DNA of 18,583 nucleotides from CAXGUU01 sp964012875 (GCA_964012875.1 CAXGUU010000028.1:1-18583); one strand, 5' to 3'; counted from the stretch's first letter, positions 7,913-15,880 are shown. Numbers and translations are program-made. The notes: generated from the sequence alone by a model not told the origin.

Positions 7913-8449
7913 ATGAACGCTGACGATGCCCCGGATGACGGTTGGCCCCGGGCCATATTCGATGCGCTGAAAGCGCTCGATGTGTCACAGGTTGCGTATG
8001 TTCCCGACGCAGGGCACAAACAGCTGATTGAAATGGCGCATGCTGATGCTGCTATCAAGGCGACTACGCTGACTACCGAACAAGAGGGTATTGGGCTGTC
8101 GGCCGGGGCCTGGCTTGGTGGTGAGCGGACCGCGGTATTAATGCAGTCGAGCGGCGTGGGAAACTGCGCCAACGCGTTGGCGTCGGTCACCAAAGCCTGC
8201 CAGTTTCCGTTACTGATGCTTGTCACCATGCGCGGTGAAGCGGGTGAAGGGAATCCGTGGCAAATCCCGATGGGTGAGGCGACCGGGCCGCTGTTGAAAC
8301 TGTTTGGGGTCAGGGTATCGATGTTGTCGCACGCGGCCGATGCAGGTCGCATCACAACCTCGGCTGGTCGCCTTGCATTTGAAGACGGACAATCCACGGC
8401 GATTCTGATCCGGCAGCGCCTGATTGGCGTTAAGGCCTTCGAAGAATGA
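7913..8449 (+). CDS. ThDP-dependent decarboxylase, alpha (PYR-domain) subunit, sulfopyruvate/phosphonopyruvate type
   Basis: Protein of 178 residues holding only the pyrimidine-binding half of a ThDP enzyme. Similarity is to sulfopyruvate decarboxylase alpha (ComD) and the N-terminal half of phosphonopyruvate decarboxylase. Key blocks are VAYVPDAGHKQLIE, TTEQEGIGLSAGAWLGG with the probable cofactor-activating Glu58, MQSSGVGNCANALASVTKAC and VTMRGEAGEGNPWQIPMGEA. The open frame reaches back to 7613, but the region before 7913 overlaps the divergent mlaC gene and has no similarity; ATG 7913 gives the usual N-terminus, though without a strong Shine-Dalgarno. The stop overlaps the beta start by four bases (ATGA), as expected for a stoichiometric complex. 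Substrate could be sulfopyruvate, phosphonopyruvate or another 2-oxo acid. Confidence 0.86.
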   Translation: MNADDAPDDGWPRAIFDALKALDVSQVAYVPDAGHKQLIEMAHADAAIKATTLTTEQEGIGLSAGAWLGGERTAVLMQSSGVGNCANALASVTKACQFPLLMLVTMRGEAGEGNPWQIPMGEATGPLLKLFGVRVSMLSHAADAGRITTSAGRLAFEDGQSTAILIRQRLIGVKAFEE

Positions 8450-9030
8450 CGGGGCCGCACTATCCGAATCGCCGCGACGTCGTGCGCGCCCTGCTGCGAG
8501 ACCGCGGCGCGCGCCTCGTTGTGTCCGGCCTGGGCGGCACCACCTGGGATGTCGCCGATTGCGGCGACCATGAGCACAATTTTTATCTCTGGGGCGGCAT
8601 GGGGCTGGCAGTTTCAATGGGCCTTGGGCTGGCGCTGGCACAGCCGGCGCGCGAAGTCCTGGTTATCACGGGTGATGGCGAAATGCTGATGGGCCTGGGC
8701 TCGCTCGCGAGCGTGGCCGCACAGAATCCTGGCAATCTTTCGATCGCAGTAATTGACAACGAGCGCTATGGCGAAACCGGCGAACAATTAACACACACAG
8801 CGGGGGCCACAGACCTCGCGTTGGCGGCGCAGGGTGCCGGTATTGCAGGCGCGGTGACGTTGAGGGATATCAGTGCAGTTCAGTCCTGGCTCGCCGGCAG
8901 CACCAACAAGACAGCAACCGCGTTGGCTGTGATCAAGGTCACGCCGGGCAACGAGCCGATGGCGCTCCCGCCGCGCGCTGGCGCCAGGGTCATGCGGCGG
9001 TTTCGTCACGCCTTGGGTATTGCTGACTGA
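8446..9030 (+). CDS. ThDP-dependent decarboxylase, beta (PP-domain) subunit
   Basis: Protein of 194 residues forming the diphosphate-binding half that completes the alpha subunit. The ThDP motif is GDGEMLMGLGSLASVAAQNP (GDG at 76-78) closing with the metal-ligand region IDNERYGETG (Asp104-Asn105). The preceding YLWGGMGLAVSMGLGLALAQ is the usual glycine-rich entry to the domain. This matches ComE-like beta subunits and the C-terminal half of single-chain phosphonopyruvate decarboxylases. Translation is coupled to the alpha gene by an ATGA overlap. The C-terminal extension PPRAGARVMRRFRHALGIAD is basic. An LLM oxidoreductase starts 27 nt downstream, probably in the same operon. No sulfonate or phosphonate transporter lies nearby to decide the substrate. 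Confidence 0.88.
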   Translation: MTGPHYPNRRDVVRALLRDRGARLVVSGLGGTTWDVADCGDHEHNFYLWGGMGLAVSMGLGLALAQPAREVLVITGDGEMLMGLGSLASVAAQNPGNLSIAVIDNERYGETGEQLTHTAGATDLALAAQGAGIAGAVTLRDISAVQSWLAGSTNKTATALAVIKVTPGNEPMALPPRAGARVMRRFRHALGIAD

Positions 9031-9057
9031 TCAGGTTAAAGCGGAGGAAAGCGTAAG

Positions 9058-10077
9058 ATGCGATTTGGCATAGGTGCAGATTTCAGAAACCCGGCGGCAT
9101 GGCGCCGTCCATTCCCCGATCTCTACGCTGACCTTCTTGGCCAGATCAGGGCTGCCGAAGATTTGGGCTTCGACAACGTGTGGCTATCGGAGCATCACTT
9201 TACTGAAGACGGCTACAACCCGTCGTTGTTACCCACCGCGGCCGCGATCGCTGCGCAAACGACCCGTATTCGGATCGGAACCTTTATCCTATTGCTGCCA
9301 TACCAGCATCCCGTGCGCGCGGCCGAGGACATCGCCAACGTCGATATCCTGTCCAATGGCCGTTTCGACCTTGGCGTCGGCCAGGGCTATTCGTTTCACG
9401 AGTTCAATGCGCTCCGGCTTGAGCGTAAGTCGCGCGCGCGTCGCCTGTATGAGGGCCTGGACATCATGAAACGACTGTTCACCGAAGAAAAAGTGACCTA
9501 CGACGGCGAATTCACCCGGATTTCCGAATTGAAACTCTCGCCCAAACCAGTCCAGCAGCCCTATCCGCCAATCTGGATTGGCGCTCGCGGACCCAAGGGT
9601 ATTCGTCGCGCTGCCGAGCACGGGCACCATCTGATCGCAACCTTCGGGCCGGATCCGGCGCCCCTTTACGTCGAATCATTGAAGTCATTTGGCCGCAATC
9701 CGGACGATTTCAAAATCGGCCAGCTGCGCATGATCTACATCGCCGACAGTGAAGAGCAGGCCTGGGATGAATGCGAGGATCATCTTTTCCATTTATTCGA
9801 TTTCTATAAGGACATTGTCATCGACGCCATGGATGCTGAGGGTGATGACAAACCGTTTCCGGTGCAGCGCGCCGCCGACCTGCGAGACTCCCCGGTCAAG
9901 GACGGTGTGATGGTCGGCACCGCGCAGCAGGTATCAGAGAAGATGGAAGCATTTCAGCGCGACTTCATGTGCACGGATTTGGTTTGCTACATGCAGTTCC
10001 CCGGAATGGACGTGGCCAAGGGCACGAAATCGATGGAACAGTTCGCGCGACACGTCATGCCTGCATTCAGGGCGTAA
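9058..10077 (+). CDS. LLM-class flavin-dependent oxidoreductase (bacterial luciferase-like)
   Basis: Protein of 339 residues with a luciferase-like TIM barrel. The N-terminal block MRFGIGADFRNP, RAAEDLGFDNVWLSEHHFTE (Glu45-His46-His47), RIRIGTFILLLPYQHPVRAA, ILSNGRFDLGVGQGYSFHEF and LSPKPVQQPYPPIWIGARGP are family blocks. Length and the EHHF motif favour the FMN-dependent monooxygenase branch (alkanal monooxygenase-like) over the shorter F420 branch, although this is not certain. A GGAGGAA Shine-Dalgarno is present about ten bases upstream of the ATG. It follows the two-subunit ThDP decarboxylase by 27 nt, so it probably acts in the same pathway, for example upstream or downstream of a 2-oxo acid decarboxylation. 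It converges on the next SDR gene. Confidence 0.92.
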   Translation: MRFGIGADFRNPAAWRRPFPDLYADLLGQIRAAEDLGFDNVWLSEHHFTEDGYNPSLLPTAAAIAAQTTRIRIGTFILLLPYQHPVRAAEDIANVDILSNGRFDLGVGQGYSFHEFNALRLERKSRARRLYEGLDIMKRLFTEEKVTYDGEFTRISELKLSPKPVQQPYPPIWIGARGPKGIRRAAEHGHHLIATFGPDPAPLYVESLKSFGRNPDDFKIGQLRMIYIADSEEQAWDECEDHLFHLFDFYKDIVIDAMDAEGDDKPFPVQRAADLRDSPVKDGVMVGTAQQVSEKMEAFQRDFMCTDLVCYMQFPGMDVAKGTKSMEQFARHVMPAFRA

Positions 10078-10080
10078 ATC

Positions 10081-10145
10081 GGCCACACCAGGTTCCCCGA
10101 CCAGCTGCACTGCCGGACAAGCAGGTCCACTTTACGAATGTGGCC
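10081..10145. repeat. Intergenic inverted repeat between convergent genes
   Basis: GGCCACA at 10081-10087 is complementary to TGTGGCC at 10139-10145, and the pairing extends outward by three more bases (ATC with GAT) if one T is bulged. The 51-nt interior has a second short stem (GGAC with GTCC). It fills most of the 95-nt gap between the ends of the convergent LLM and SDR genes. There is no T-run typical of an intrinsic terminator, so a role in ending transcription is only a guess. Confidence 0.3.
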
Positions 10146-10172
10146 TGATCCACAACCGACCGGGTTGACGAA

Positions 10173-10919
10173 TCAGTCGAGCAAGCCCTCGGTCTGGCCG
10201 CCGTCAACCAGCAGTCCCGTGCCGGTAATAAACTTCGCCTGCTGCGAGCACAGGAAAGCAACCGCGGCGCCGAAATCATCCGGATCACCGGTGACGCCGG
10301 CGGGGATGCCGTTGGCGGCCTGTGTTTCGTCGGCGACGATTTTTTTGACGCGATCGGTCCAGTGTGTGCCCGGCTGACATGAATTCACGGTCACGCCATC
10401 GCCGGCGACTTCTCGGGCGGTGATTTTCAGAAAGCTCGTGAGGCCGGCGCGCGCCACCGAACTGGCGAGCAAAAACGAGATGGGTTTCTTGACGCCAACG
10501 CTGGTAATCGCGCACACGCGTCCCCAGCCGCGTTCGCGCATGGGCGGGATTGCGACCCGGCACATCTCGATCATCGACAGGCAATTCATGTCGAGCGCAG
10601 CCTGGTAATTCTCAGGCGTGGTCGATTCGAAATTGCCGGGCGGCGGTCCGCCGGCGTTGGTGACCAGGATATCGACCTGGCCCAGTCGTTCGATGGCCTG
10701 ATTGACAAATTCGCTGCCGGCTTCAGGCGATGAGACGTCGGCCTCGATGGCGACGGCGTTGGCGCCGATCTGCGCGACAGCGGCATCCAGCTTTGCCCGA
10801 TCGCGCCCGCAAATTGCTACGCGAACACCCTCGGCGGCGAGCGCTTTGGCTGCGCCCAGTCCCAGTCCGGCCGACCCCGCAGCGACGGCCGCGCATTTCC
10901 CGTTAAGGCCTAAATCCAT
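10173..10919 (-). CDS. Atypical SDR-family oxidoreductase lacking the YxxxK pair
   Basis: Protein of 248 residues from the ATG at 10919; the frame continues upstream to 11090 but without similarity and over the divergent gene. The fold is SDR: GSAGLG at residues 15-20, ADVSS at 60-64, TNAGG at 88-92, the catalytic-position Ser140 in ITSVG, and the end block DDFGAAVAFLCSQQAKFITG with LLVDGG. At the places expected for the catalytic Tyr (Ser140 plus 13) and Lys, the protein has Ser153 and Arg157 (LLASSVARAGL). A related SDR branch with LSN-x-x-R in this place is known, so this is a subfamily trait rather than decay. It is divergent from the DLH-SDR operon across 121 nt. Substrate unknown. Confidence 0.9.
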   Translation of the reverse strand: MDLGLNGKCAAVAAGSAGLGLGAAKALAAEGVRVAICGRDRAKLDAAVAQIGANAVAIEADVSSPEAGSEFVNQAIERLGQVDILVTNAGGPPPGNFESTTPENYQAALDMNCLSMIEMCRVAIPPMRERGWGRVCAITSVGVKKPISFLLASSVARAGLTSFLKITAREVAGDGVTVNSCQPGTHWTDRVKKIVADETQAANGIPAGVTGDPDDFGAAVAFLCSQQAKFITGTGLLVDGGQTEGLLD

Positions 10920-10982
10920 GATTCCACTCTCTTGGTTTGGTCGGCGCATTGTAAGCGCTGGCAGGCAAAACCGAAGGGTCGA

Positions 10983-11011
10983 TTGTGAGCCAATAGCGCT
11001 CTGCATATCAT
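10983..11011 (+). promoter_or_regulatory. Predicted sigma-70 promoter for the dienelactone hydrolase-SDR operon
   Basis: TTGTGA at 10983-10988 and TATCAT at 11006-11011 are separated by 17 bases. This places transcription start near 11018, about 23 nt before the ATG at 11041. Matches to consensus are 4/6 and 5/6. This is inference from sequence only. Confidence 0.45.
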
Positions 11012-11040
11012 GCGCCTTCGGATCTTCAGGATGAGCGGCG

Positions 11041-11772
11041 ATGATTGAACGCCAGTTGGACATCAAAACATGCGATGGCGAGATGAACACCTTCGTTGTC
11101 CATCCTGATGAAGGGGGACCGTTTCCGGTTGTGTTCTTTTATATGGACGCACCGGGCAAGCGCGAAGAGCTGCACGATATGGCGCGCCGCATCGCCACCG
11201 TGGGTTATTTCGTCGTGCTGCCGAATTTGTATTACCGCAAGACCCGGGAATTCACCATGGTGCGTGATGAGGCGGGCATGAAGCGAATGTTTGAAATGAT
11301 GGGGCATCTCAGCAACACGCTGATCGTCTCCGACACCAGTGCAATGATTGAATTTGTCGACAGCGAGCCGCAGGCAGCAAGTGATCGGATCGGCTGCGTC
11401 GGGTATTGCATGAGCGGGCCGTTCGTTCTGGCGGCGTTGGGCAGTTACCCGAGTCGGCTGCTATGTGCGGCATCAATTTATGGCGCCTTTCTGGTGACCG
11501 ATGACGATGACTCCGCACACCTTTATGCCAAGGGTGTGCAAGGTGAGATCTACTTCGCCTGTGCGGAAATCGATCAGTACGCACCCGCAGAGCAGATTGC
11601 TACGCTGGAGGCGGAACTTAAGGCGCATGAGGTCAACCATCGTATCGAGTGGTACCCCGGTGCTGAGCATGGGTTCGCCTTTCCGCAGCGCGAAAGCGTC
11701 TATCACAAACCCAGCGCCGAGCGGCACTGGGCGCGATTATTTGATCTGTTCGGGCGTCATTTGAACGCGTGA
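11041..11772 (+). CDS. Dienelactone hydrolase-family protein
   Basis: Protein of 243 residues with an alpha/beta-hydrolase fold of the dienelactone hydrolase family. The nucleophile is Cys123 in GYCMSG, followed by Asp178 in CAEIDQYAP and His210 in GAEHGFAFP, the Cys-Asp-His triad typical of the family. The N-terminal FPVVFFYMDAPGKREELHDM and VLPNLYYRK blocks match the subgroup often annotated as carboxymethylenebutenolidase-like. Characterised members open lactone rings from aromatic ring cleavage, but many relatives act on other esters or lactones. No signal peptide is seen, so it is cytoplasmic. AGGATGAGCGG precedes the start. The next SDR gene starts 17 nt after its stop, so they form an operon. 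Confidence 0.93.
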   Translation: MIERQLDIKTCDGEMNTFVVHPDEGGPFPVVFFYMDAPGKREELHDMARRIATVGYFVVLPNLYYRKTREFTMVRDEAGMKRMFEMMGHLSNTLIVSDTSAMIEFVDSEPQAASDRIGCVGYCMSGPFVLAALGSYPSRLLCAASIYGAFLVTDDDDSAHLYAKGVQGEIYFACAEIDQYAPAEQIATLEAELKAHEVNHRIEWYPGAEHGFAFPQRESVYHKPSAERHWARLFDLFGRHLNA

Positions 11773-11789
11773 ACACGGGGAGCACCACG

Positions 11790-12605
11790 ATGGAAAATTT
11801 TGATAACAAGGTCGCGGTTATTACCGGCGGCGCGTCAGGCATCGGGCTCGCGGTCGCCGAGGCACTGGCCGCTGAAGGCGCACGATTGGTCCTCGCCGAC
11901 ATCGAAACCAGCGCGCTGGAATCAGCAGTTTCTGCGCTGGAGGCGAAGGGCGTAACCGTGCTTGGCGTTCCGACCGATGTCTCTTCGCGCGACAGTGTCA
12001 GTAAACTGGCGGACACAGCCTTCCGCCATTTTGGCAGCGTCGACATACTGTTCAACAACGCCGGCGTCGCTGTGTTCGGTGCGATTCAGGATATGACGGC
12101 GGACGACTGGCGCTGGTCTATGGATGTCAATGTCTTCGGCCCAATCCACGGCATCGAAATTTTCGTGCCCCGGATGATCGAACAGGGGCGCGGCGGTCAT
12201 GTCCTGTTTACCGCGAGTTTCGCGGGGCTCGTGGCCAACCGGGACCTGGGGCCCTATAACGTGAGTAAGGCCGCGGTGGTCTCGATGGCTGAGTCTCTGC
12301 GCAAAGATGTCCGCGAGCACAATATCGGTGTATCCGTGTTGTGCCCAATGCGGGTCAAGAGCAATATCGATCACAGTGCGCGCAATCGGCCGGACGAGCT
12401 CGGTGGCCCGAGCGCCAACCGCACCTACACCGAAGAAGAACTTGAGGCCATGGACGGGCGCCTCATCGACGTGGAGCCGGTTGCGCAGATGGTGCTTGAT
12501 GCCATCCGTCGAAACGAACTTTACATCCACACGCACAAAGAGGCGCAAGTCTATTTTGAGCGGCGAATGAAGCGCATTAGTGACGCTTTCTCATCGGCCA
12601 TTTAG
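11790..12605 (+). CDS. SDR-family oxidoreductase (classical)
   Basis: Protein of 271 residues from the ATG at 11790. A GTG further upstream at 11769 would overlap the previous stop, but GGGGAG lies seven bases before ATG 11790, which decides the start. Motifs are TGGASGIG at 12-19, an acidic Asp37 (LVLADIE) at the end of the second strand that favours NAD(H), NNAG at 89-92, Asn114, Ser143 in TASFAG and Tyr156/Lys160. The C-terminal part (RVKSNIDHSARNRPDELGGP, then EVQMVLDAI-like VAQMVLDAI) resembles SDRs with broad or unassigned substrates. It probably works with the dienelactone hydrolase encoded just upstream. Confidence 0.94.
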   Translation: MENFDNKVAVITGGASGIGLAVAEALAAEGARLVLADIETSALESAVSALEAKGVTVLGVPTDVSSRDSVSKLADTAFRHFGSVDILFNNAGVAVFGAIQDMTADDWRWSMDVNVFGPIHGIEIFVPRMIEQGRGGHVLFTASFAGLVANRDLGPYNVSKAAVVSMAESLRKDVREHNIGVSVLCPMRVKSNIDHSARNRPDELGGPSANRTYTEEELEAMDGRLIDVEPVAQMVLDAIRRNELYIHTHKEAQVYFERRMKRISDAFSSAI

Positions 12606-12652
12606 CCACTCATCAGCGGCTGTCCGACCGGTTATCCAGTCGTCGGCCGGGT

Positions 12653-12667
12653 GGCGCTGACAGCGCC
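12653..12667. terminator. Short perfect hairpin between convergent genes, possible terminator
   Basis: GGCGCT and AGCGCC form a six-base-pair stem with a three-base loop in the 69-nt gap between the ends of the convergent SDR and phytanoyl-CoA dioxygenase-like genes. No T-run follows on either strand, so it is at best a weak or factor-assisted terminator. Confidence 0.25.
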
Positions 12668-12674
12668 TGTCGTG

Positions 12675-13532
12675 CTAATCATCGAGTCCGAGAAACCGGG
12701 CGCTGTCCTCATAGTCAATATTCCACAGCCGCCCGCCCTTGATGTGTCCCGGCTCATAACCACGAAAGCCGAGCAGCTGCTGCGCGCGGGGTGACCATTC
12801 GCGCACCATGTCCAGGGGATATTGCAGCGGCGAAGCTTCCGACGGCACCAGGTAACCCAGGCAGAAGCCCAGGAAGATACCGCGTCGCCACTGATCGTTC
12901 GTGGTGTTCGCACCGCCGGCATGGAGGGTGCCGCCGAGGTACATGAACACGCTGCCTGCCGGCATTTCGACCGTCACCGCATTTTCAAGCGGATACTGCT
13001 GGCCGTAATTTTCCGGCAAATGACTGCCGGGGAACACGCGGGTGGCACCGTTCTCTTCGGTGAAATCGGTCAGCGCGAACATCAGGCTGACCGTCGCCTG
13101 CGGCAACTGGGGTTGGAGTTGATTGAAGGCCGGCCAGTTACCGTTGTCCCGGTGCCAGGCCTGTAAGGTTTCACCGGGGCCTCTAACAATCGCCTGGGCC
13201 GCGTTCAGCCAGTAGGGTCCACCGTCCTGTAGCAGGAACCGATCGGCAAAGGCCTTAACCATCTCATCGTCGAGCACGCGGCGAAAGGTTGGGCTCATTT
13301 CAAACAGGCGGGTAAAGCGCTTGGTCTGGTGGCCATGAAAGCGACGCAAATGGTCTGCCCCGTTGTCGGTGCCCGCATGATGGGTTCTAACCTTGTCGTC
13401 GAGTTCCCGGTTAACGGTCGCGAGCGATTCCGCACCAAAAAAGTCCGTCACAATCACGCCGCCGTCGCGCTCAATGTAGGGCATTAAATCCGCAGCCGGC
13501 GTACGCGCCGATAATGTCGTCAACGAAGTCAT
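12675..13532 (-). CDS. Phytanoyl-CoA dioxygenase (PhyH)-family Fe(II)/2-oxoglutarate oxygenase
   Basis: Protein of 285 residues from the ATG at 13532. A TTG four codons upstream is open too, but GGAGCGG sits six bases before the ATG. The iron facial triad is visible as His127 and Asp129 in AWHRDNGNW and His204 in GGTLHAGGANTT; Arg217 in QWRRGIFLGF is placed to hold 2-oxoglutarate. Other PhyH blocks are LMFALTDFTEENGATRVFPG (residues about 150-169) and PAGSVFMYLGGTLHAG. The family hydroxylates very diverse small molecules, including phytanoyl-CoA, ectoine and secondary metabolites, so no substrate is proposed. It converges on the upstream SDR and has a long 460-nt upstream region with its own promoter-like element. 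Confidence 0.93.
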   Translation of the reverse strand: MTSLTTLSARTPAADLMPYIERDGGVIVTDFFGAESLATVNRELDDKVRTHHAGTDNGADHLRRFHGHQTKRFTRLFEMSPTFRRVLDDEMVKAFADRFLLQDGGPYWLNAAQAIVRGPGETLQAWHRDNGNWPAFNQLQPQLPQATVSLMFALTDFTEENGATRVFPGSHLPENYGQQYPLENAVTVEMPAGSVFMYLGGTLHAGGANTTNDQWRRGIFLGFCLGYLVPSEASPLQYPLDMVREWSPRAQQLLGFRGYEPGHIKGGRLWNIDYEDSARFLGLDD

Positions 13533-13576
13533 GGGCCGCTCCAAAAATGGGGGAAATAATTTTTTGGGGCCGCATT

Positions 13577-13603
13577 AGTATAGCGCCGGTAGCGCCACAG
13601 CAA
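13577..13603 (-). promoter_or_regulatory. Possible promoter of the PhyH-family gene
   Basis: Read on the minus strand, TTGCTG (13603-13598) and TATACT (13582-13577) are separated by 15 bases, shorter than ideal. The -10 element matches consensus at 5 of 6 positions. Transcription would begin near 13570, leaving an AT-rich 5' leader of about 38 nt before the ATG at 13532. Confidence 0.35.
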
Positions 13604-13992
13604 GCACACGCCGAGAGCGGGCGGCAGAGAGCGTAAGTCGCCGGTGTTTCTGCCGTTTTGACCGGTCCGCCGGAATAGGTCGAATCCCGACCCTGGCAGC
13701 AGCCGGGCTTGGTTGATTCCGGATGTTGGGCTGTTAATGGCTCGTAAAATTTGTGCAATGCCACGTTACACATGCTGCACACCATTGATACAGTGGAAAT
13801 CCAGACAGTCCCTTTATCGACTCCGCGTCGTTCGGCTAAGCCCGATGGTCGGGCCGGTTTATTGAGGACGCCTGATGATTACAACCGAAAAGATCACTGG
13901 AGTCTTTGTTGTTTACCCGGGAATAATGTTCAGCGCCACCAGGGCAGTTCGAACGGGGCGTGGTAGCCAGTAGGGTATCGCCCGCGATGCGT
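13604..13992. other. Long intergenic stretch without recognised gene
   Basis: I see no convincing coding sequence here; short open frames on both strands lack family-like composition or a Shine-Dalgarno. It has several small inverted repeats, including GGTCG/CGACC at 13678-13692 and CCGGT with ACCGG around 13641-13665. No tRNA can be folded from the T-arm-like GGTCGAATCC. It may carry regulatory sequence or a decayed gene. Confidence 0.4.
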
Positions 13993-14901
13993 CTAGTCGA
14001 AGATGGAGAAGAATTCCTGAAACGCGACCAGTTGCCCGCCGTTCGCTGAGCTTGGCACTACGATTGGCGTGGAAACGCCGCTCTCCACCCACCGCGCCAG
14101 CTCGTCGCGCACGCGCGACGGTGGTCCTGCAATCGTGGTGTCGTCCAGCCACTGATCGGACAGGCATGCACCAATGTCCTCGAGCCGCTTTTCAGCAATG
14201 CATTGTTCAACGGCATCCATCTCCATCGCGTAGCCCGCCTCGCGCCAGTAGTTGCGGTAGTTCGGCAGCATGGCGTAGCTGCTGAGTGTTTTACGATTCA
14301 CCGCGCGGGCAGCATCAATATTGTCGTGAACGCAGGTGGGAATCATGTTGGCGATAAAAAAGTTGCCGGGCTGAGGTGTTTGTTCAGGCAACGCGGCGAG
14401 TGAACTCGCCATGTGCGAGCGCGCGGCGTTGGCGAATACCATGCCGTCCCCGATTTCAGCGGCCAGTCTGATCATTTTCTGCCTCAGTGTGGCGAGTACT
14501 ATCGGCGGCAGATCGCCTGCGCGCGGCGTTGCTTTAAGTGCTTCGACGAACGCGCGCGTATCGCCGAGCGGTTTACCCGCCGTGATGCCGCGTACGCTGA
14601 GCGAACGTTCATGCGCTACACCGATGCCAAACCGAAAGCGACCATTGGAGACTTCGTGGATGAAGCTGACGGTATGCGCGTAGTCGGCAGCCGAACGGTA
14701 GTAGATGGGGGTGATGGCCGTACCGATCTCAATGCGTTCGGTCACCTGCGCGATGCCCTGGCACAGCGCCAGTCCGTCGCCAATACTGGGGCAATAAATG
14801 CCGCTGAATCCGCGCCGCTCGATTTCTTGCGCGAGTTCCAGGGTTTTTTGGCGACGGCCGGGTACGGCAACAAGGCCGAGGGCGGGCATGGTGTGCGTCA
14901 T
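13993..14901 (-). CDS. LLM-class oxidoreductase (luciferase-like, possibly F420-dependent)
   Basis: Protein of 302 residues with the luciferase-like TIM barrel of the methylenetetrahydromethanopterin reductase-like branch. Recognisable parts are LELAQEIERRGFSGIYCPSI (about 21-40), ERIEIGTAITPIYYRSAADY, FIHEVSNGRFRFGIGVAHER and the C-terminal IAGPPSRVRDELARWVESGV with STPIVVPSS. The usual EHH after the second strand is replaced by PSIGDGLA, so it differs from the luciferase-type LLM at 9058. Cofactor, FMN or F420, cannot be decided without knowing whether the genome makes F420. ATG 14901 is used; a second ATG lies four codons in. It is divergent from another LLM gene across 86 nt. Confidence 0.91.
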   Translation of the reverse strand: MTHTMPALGLVAVPGRRQKTLELAQEIERRGFSGIYCPSIGDGLALCQGIAQVTERIEIGTAITPIYYRSAADYAHTVSFIHEVSNGRFRFGIGVAHERSLSVRGITAGKPLGDTRAFVEALKATPRAGDLPPIVLATLRQKMIRLAAEIGDGMVFANAARSHMASSLAALPEQTPQPGNFFIANMIPTCVHDNIDAARAVNRKTLSSYAMLPNYRNYWREAGYAMEMDAVEQCIAEKRLEDIGACLSDQWLDDTTIAGPPSRVRDELARWVESGVSTPIVVPSSANGGQLVAFQEFFSIFD

Positions 14902-14987
14902 GATGTTCAGGCTCTTAAGGACGGGTCCAAAGGGATATACTGGCGCTATTCCAGTGCACCAATCATATCGAACGAGAGGGGGTTCGC

Positions 14988-15842
14988 ATGGACATTGGCG
15001 TTATGATTTTTCCGACCGATAAATCGATGCAGCCGGTTGAGCTGGCACGTGAAGTCGAAGCGCGCGGTTTTGAATCACTTTGGTTTCCCGAACACAGCCA
15101 CATTCCCACCAGTCGGGAAACGCCCTGGGGCGGCCGGGAAGGCGCGCCGCCCTTGCCGGAGATGTACTGGCGCAGCCACGACCAGTTTGTCGCCCTGGCG
15201 GCGTGTGCCGGCGTCACCGAAAAATTGGTGCTGGGTACTGGTATCACGCTGGTTGCTCAGCGTGATCCGCTCTGGCTGGCCAAGGAGGTCGCCAGTCTCG
15301 ACATGATTTCCGGCGGTCGTTTCGAGCTTGGTATTGGTTATGGCTGGTGCGTTGAGGAAATGCGACATCACGGTCTGCCCTACAACAAGCGGCGCGACAT
15401 ACTGCGGGAAAAGATTCTCGCCATGAAGGCGCTGTGGACCGAAGATGAAGCAAGCTTTAACGGCGAGTACGTCAAATTTGACAAAAGCTGGGCCTGGCCG
15501 AAACCGGTTCAGCAACCACATCCGCCCATCGTCATGGGTGGCGCGGCAGGGCCGAAAACCGCGGCGCACATTGCAGAGTTTTGTGATGGCTGGATGCCGC
15601 TCGGCGGCGCCTACGACCTGGACGGCGGACTGGCAACCATTGCCGAGGCCTGCCAGAAAATCGGCCGCGATCCGAAATCACTGTCACTCGGTATGTTTTA
15701 TGCGCGTGGGGTCGGGGCCGATGACCTCAAAGCGCACGCCGACAAGGGTGCAACGCGGGGAATACTGCCGCTGCCATCCGAGGGCGCCGACTCGATACTG
15801 CCACTGCTGGACCAGTACGCGGAACTCATCGGCAAGGTATAG
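14988..15842 (+). CDS. LLM-class F420-dependent oxidoreductase (TIGR03619-like)
   Basis: Protein of 284 residues. The N-terminus MDIGVMIFPTDKSMQPVELA, the block FESLWFPEHSHIPTSRETPW (Glu35-His36), KLVLGTGITLVAQRDPLWLA, LDMISGGRFELGIGYGWCVE and PKPVQQPHPPIVMGGAAGP place it in the LLM group usually predicted to use F420. The short C-terminal part and overall length also fit this group. A very strong Shine-Dalgarno, GAGAGGGGG, lies six bases before the ATG, and a TATACT at 14936-14941 may be its -10 element. The gene ends 38 nt before the GrdB-like selenoprotein gene on the same strand, so the two probably form an operon and may pass electrons or substrates between them. Confidence 0.92.
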   Translation: MDIGVMIFPTDKSMQPVELAREVEARGFESLWFPEHSHIPTSRETPWGGREGAPPLPEMYWRSHDQFVALAACAGVTEKLVLGTGITLVAQRDPLWLAKEVASLDMISGGRFELGIGYGWCVEEMRHHGLPYNKRRDILREKILAMKALWTEDEASFNGEYVKFDKSWAWPKPVQQPHPPIVMGGAAGPKTAAHIAEFCDGWMPLGGAYDLDGGLATIAEACQKIGRDPKSLSLGMFYARGVGADDLKAHADKGATRGILPLPSEGADSILPLLDQYAELIGKV

Positions 15843-15880
15843 ACATCGCCCACGCAACTATTCAGTAAAAGGGGAAACAG

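Noticed and set aside
13678..13692. T-arm-like GGTCGAATCC suggesting a tRNA
   Set aside because: No matching acceptor, D or anticodon arms could be folded around it, and the loop lacks the TTC start.
13471..13785. Cys-rich 104-codon minus-strand open frame and the facing 71-codon plus-strand frame at 13751-13966
   Set aside because: No Shine-Dalgarno, no recognisable domain, and the minus-strand frame runs into the start of the PhyH-family gene. Treated as chance open frames.
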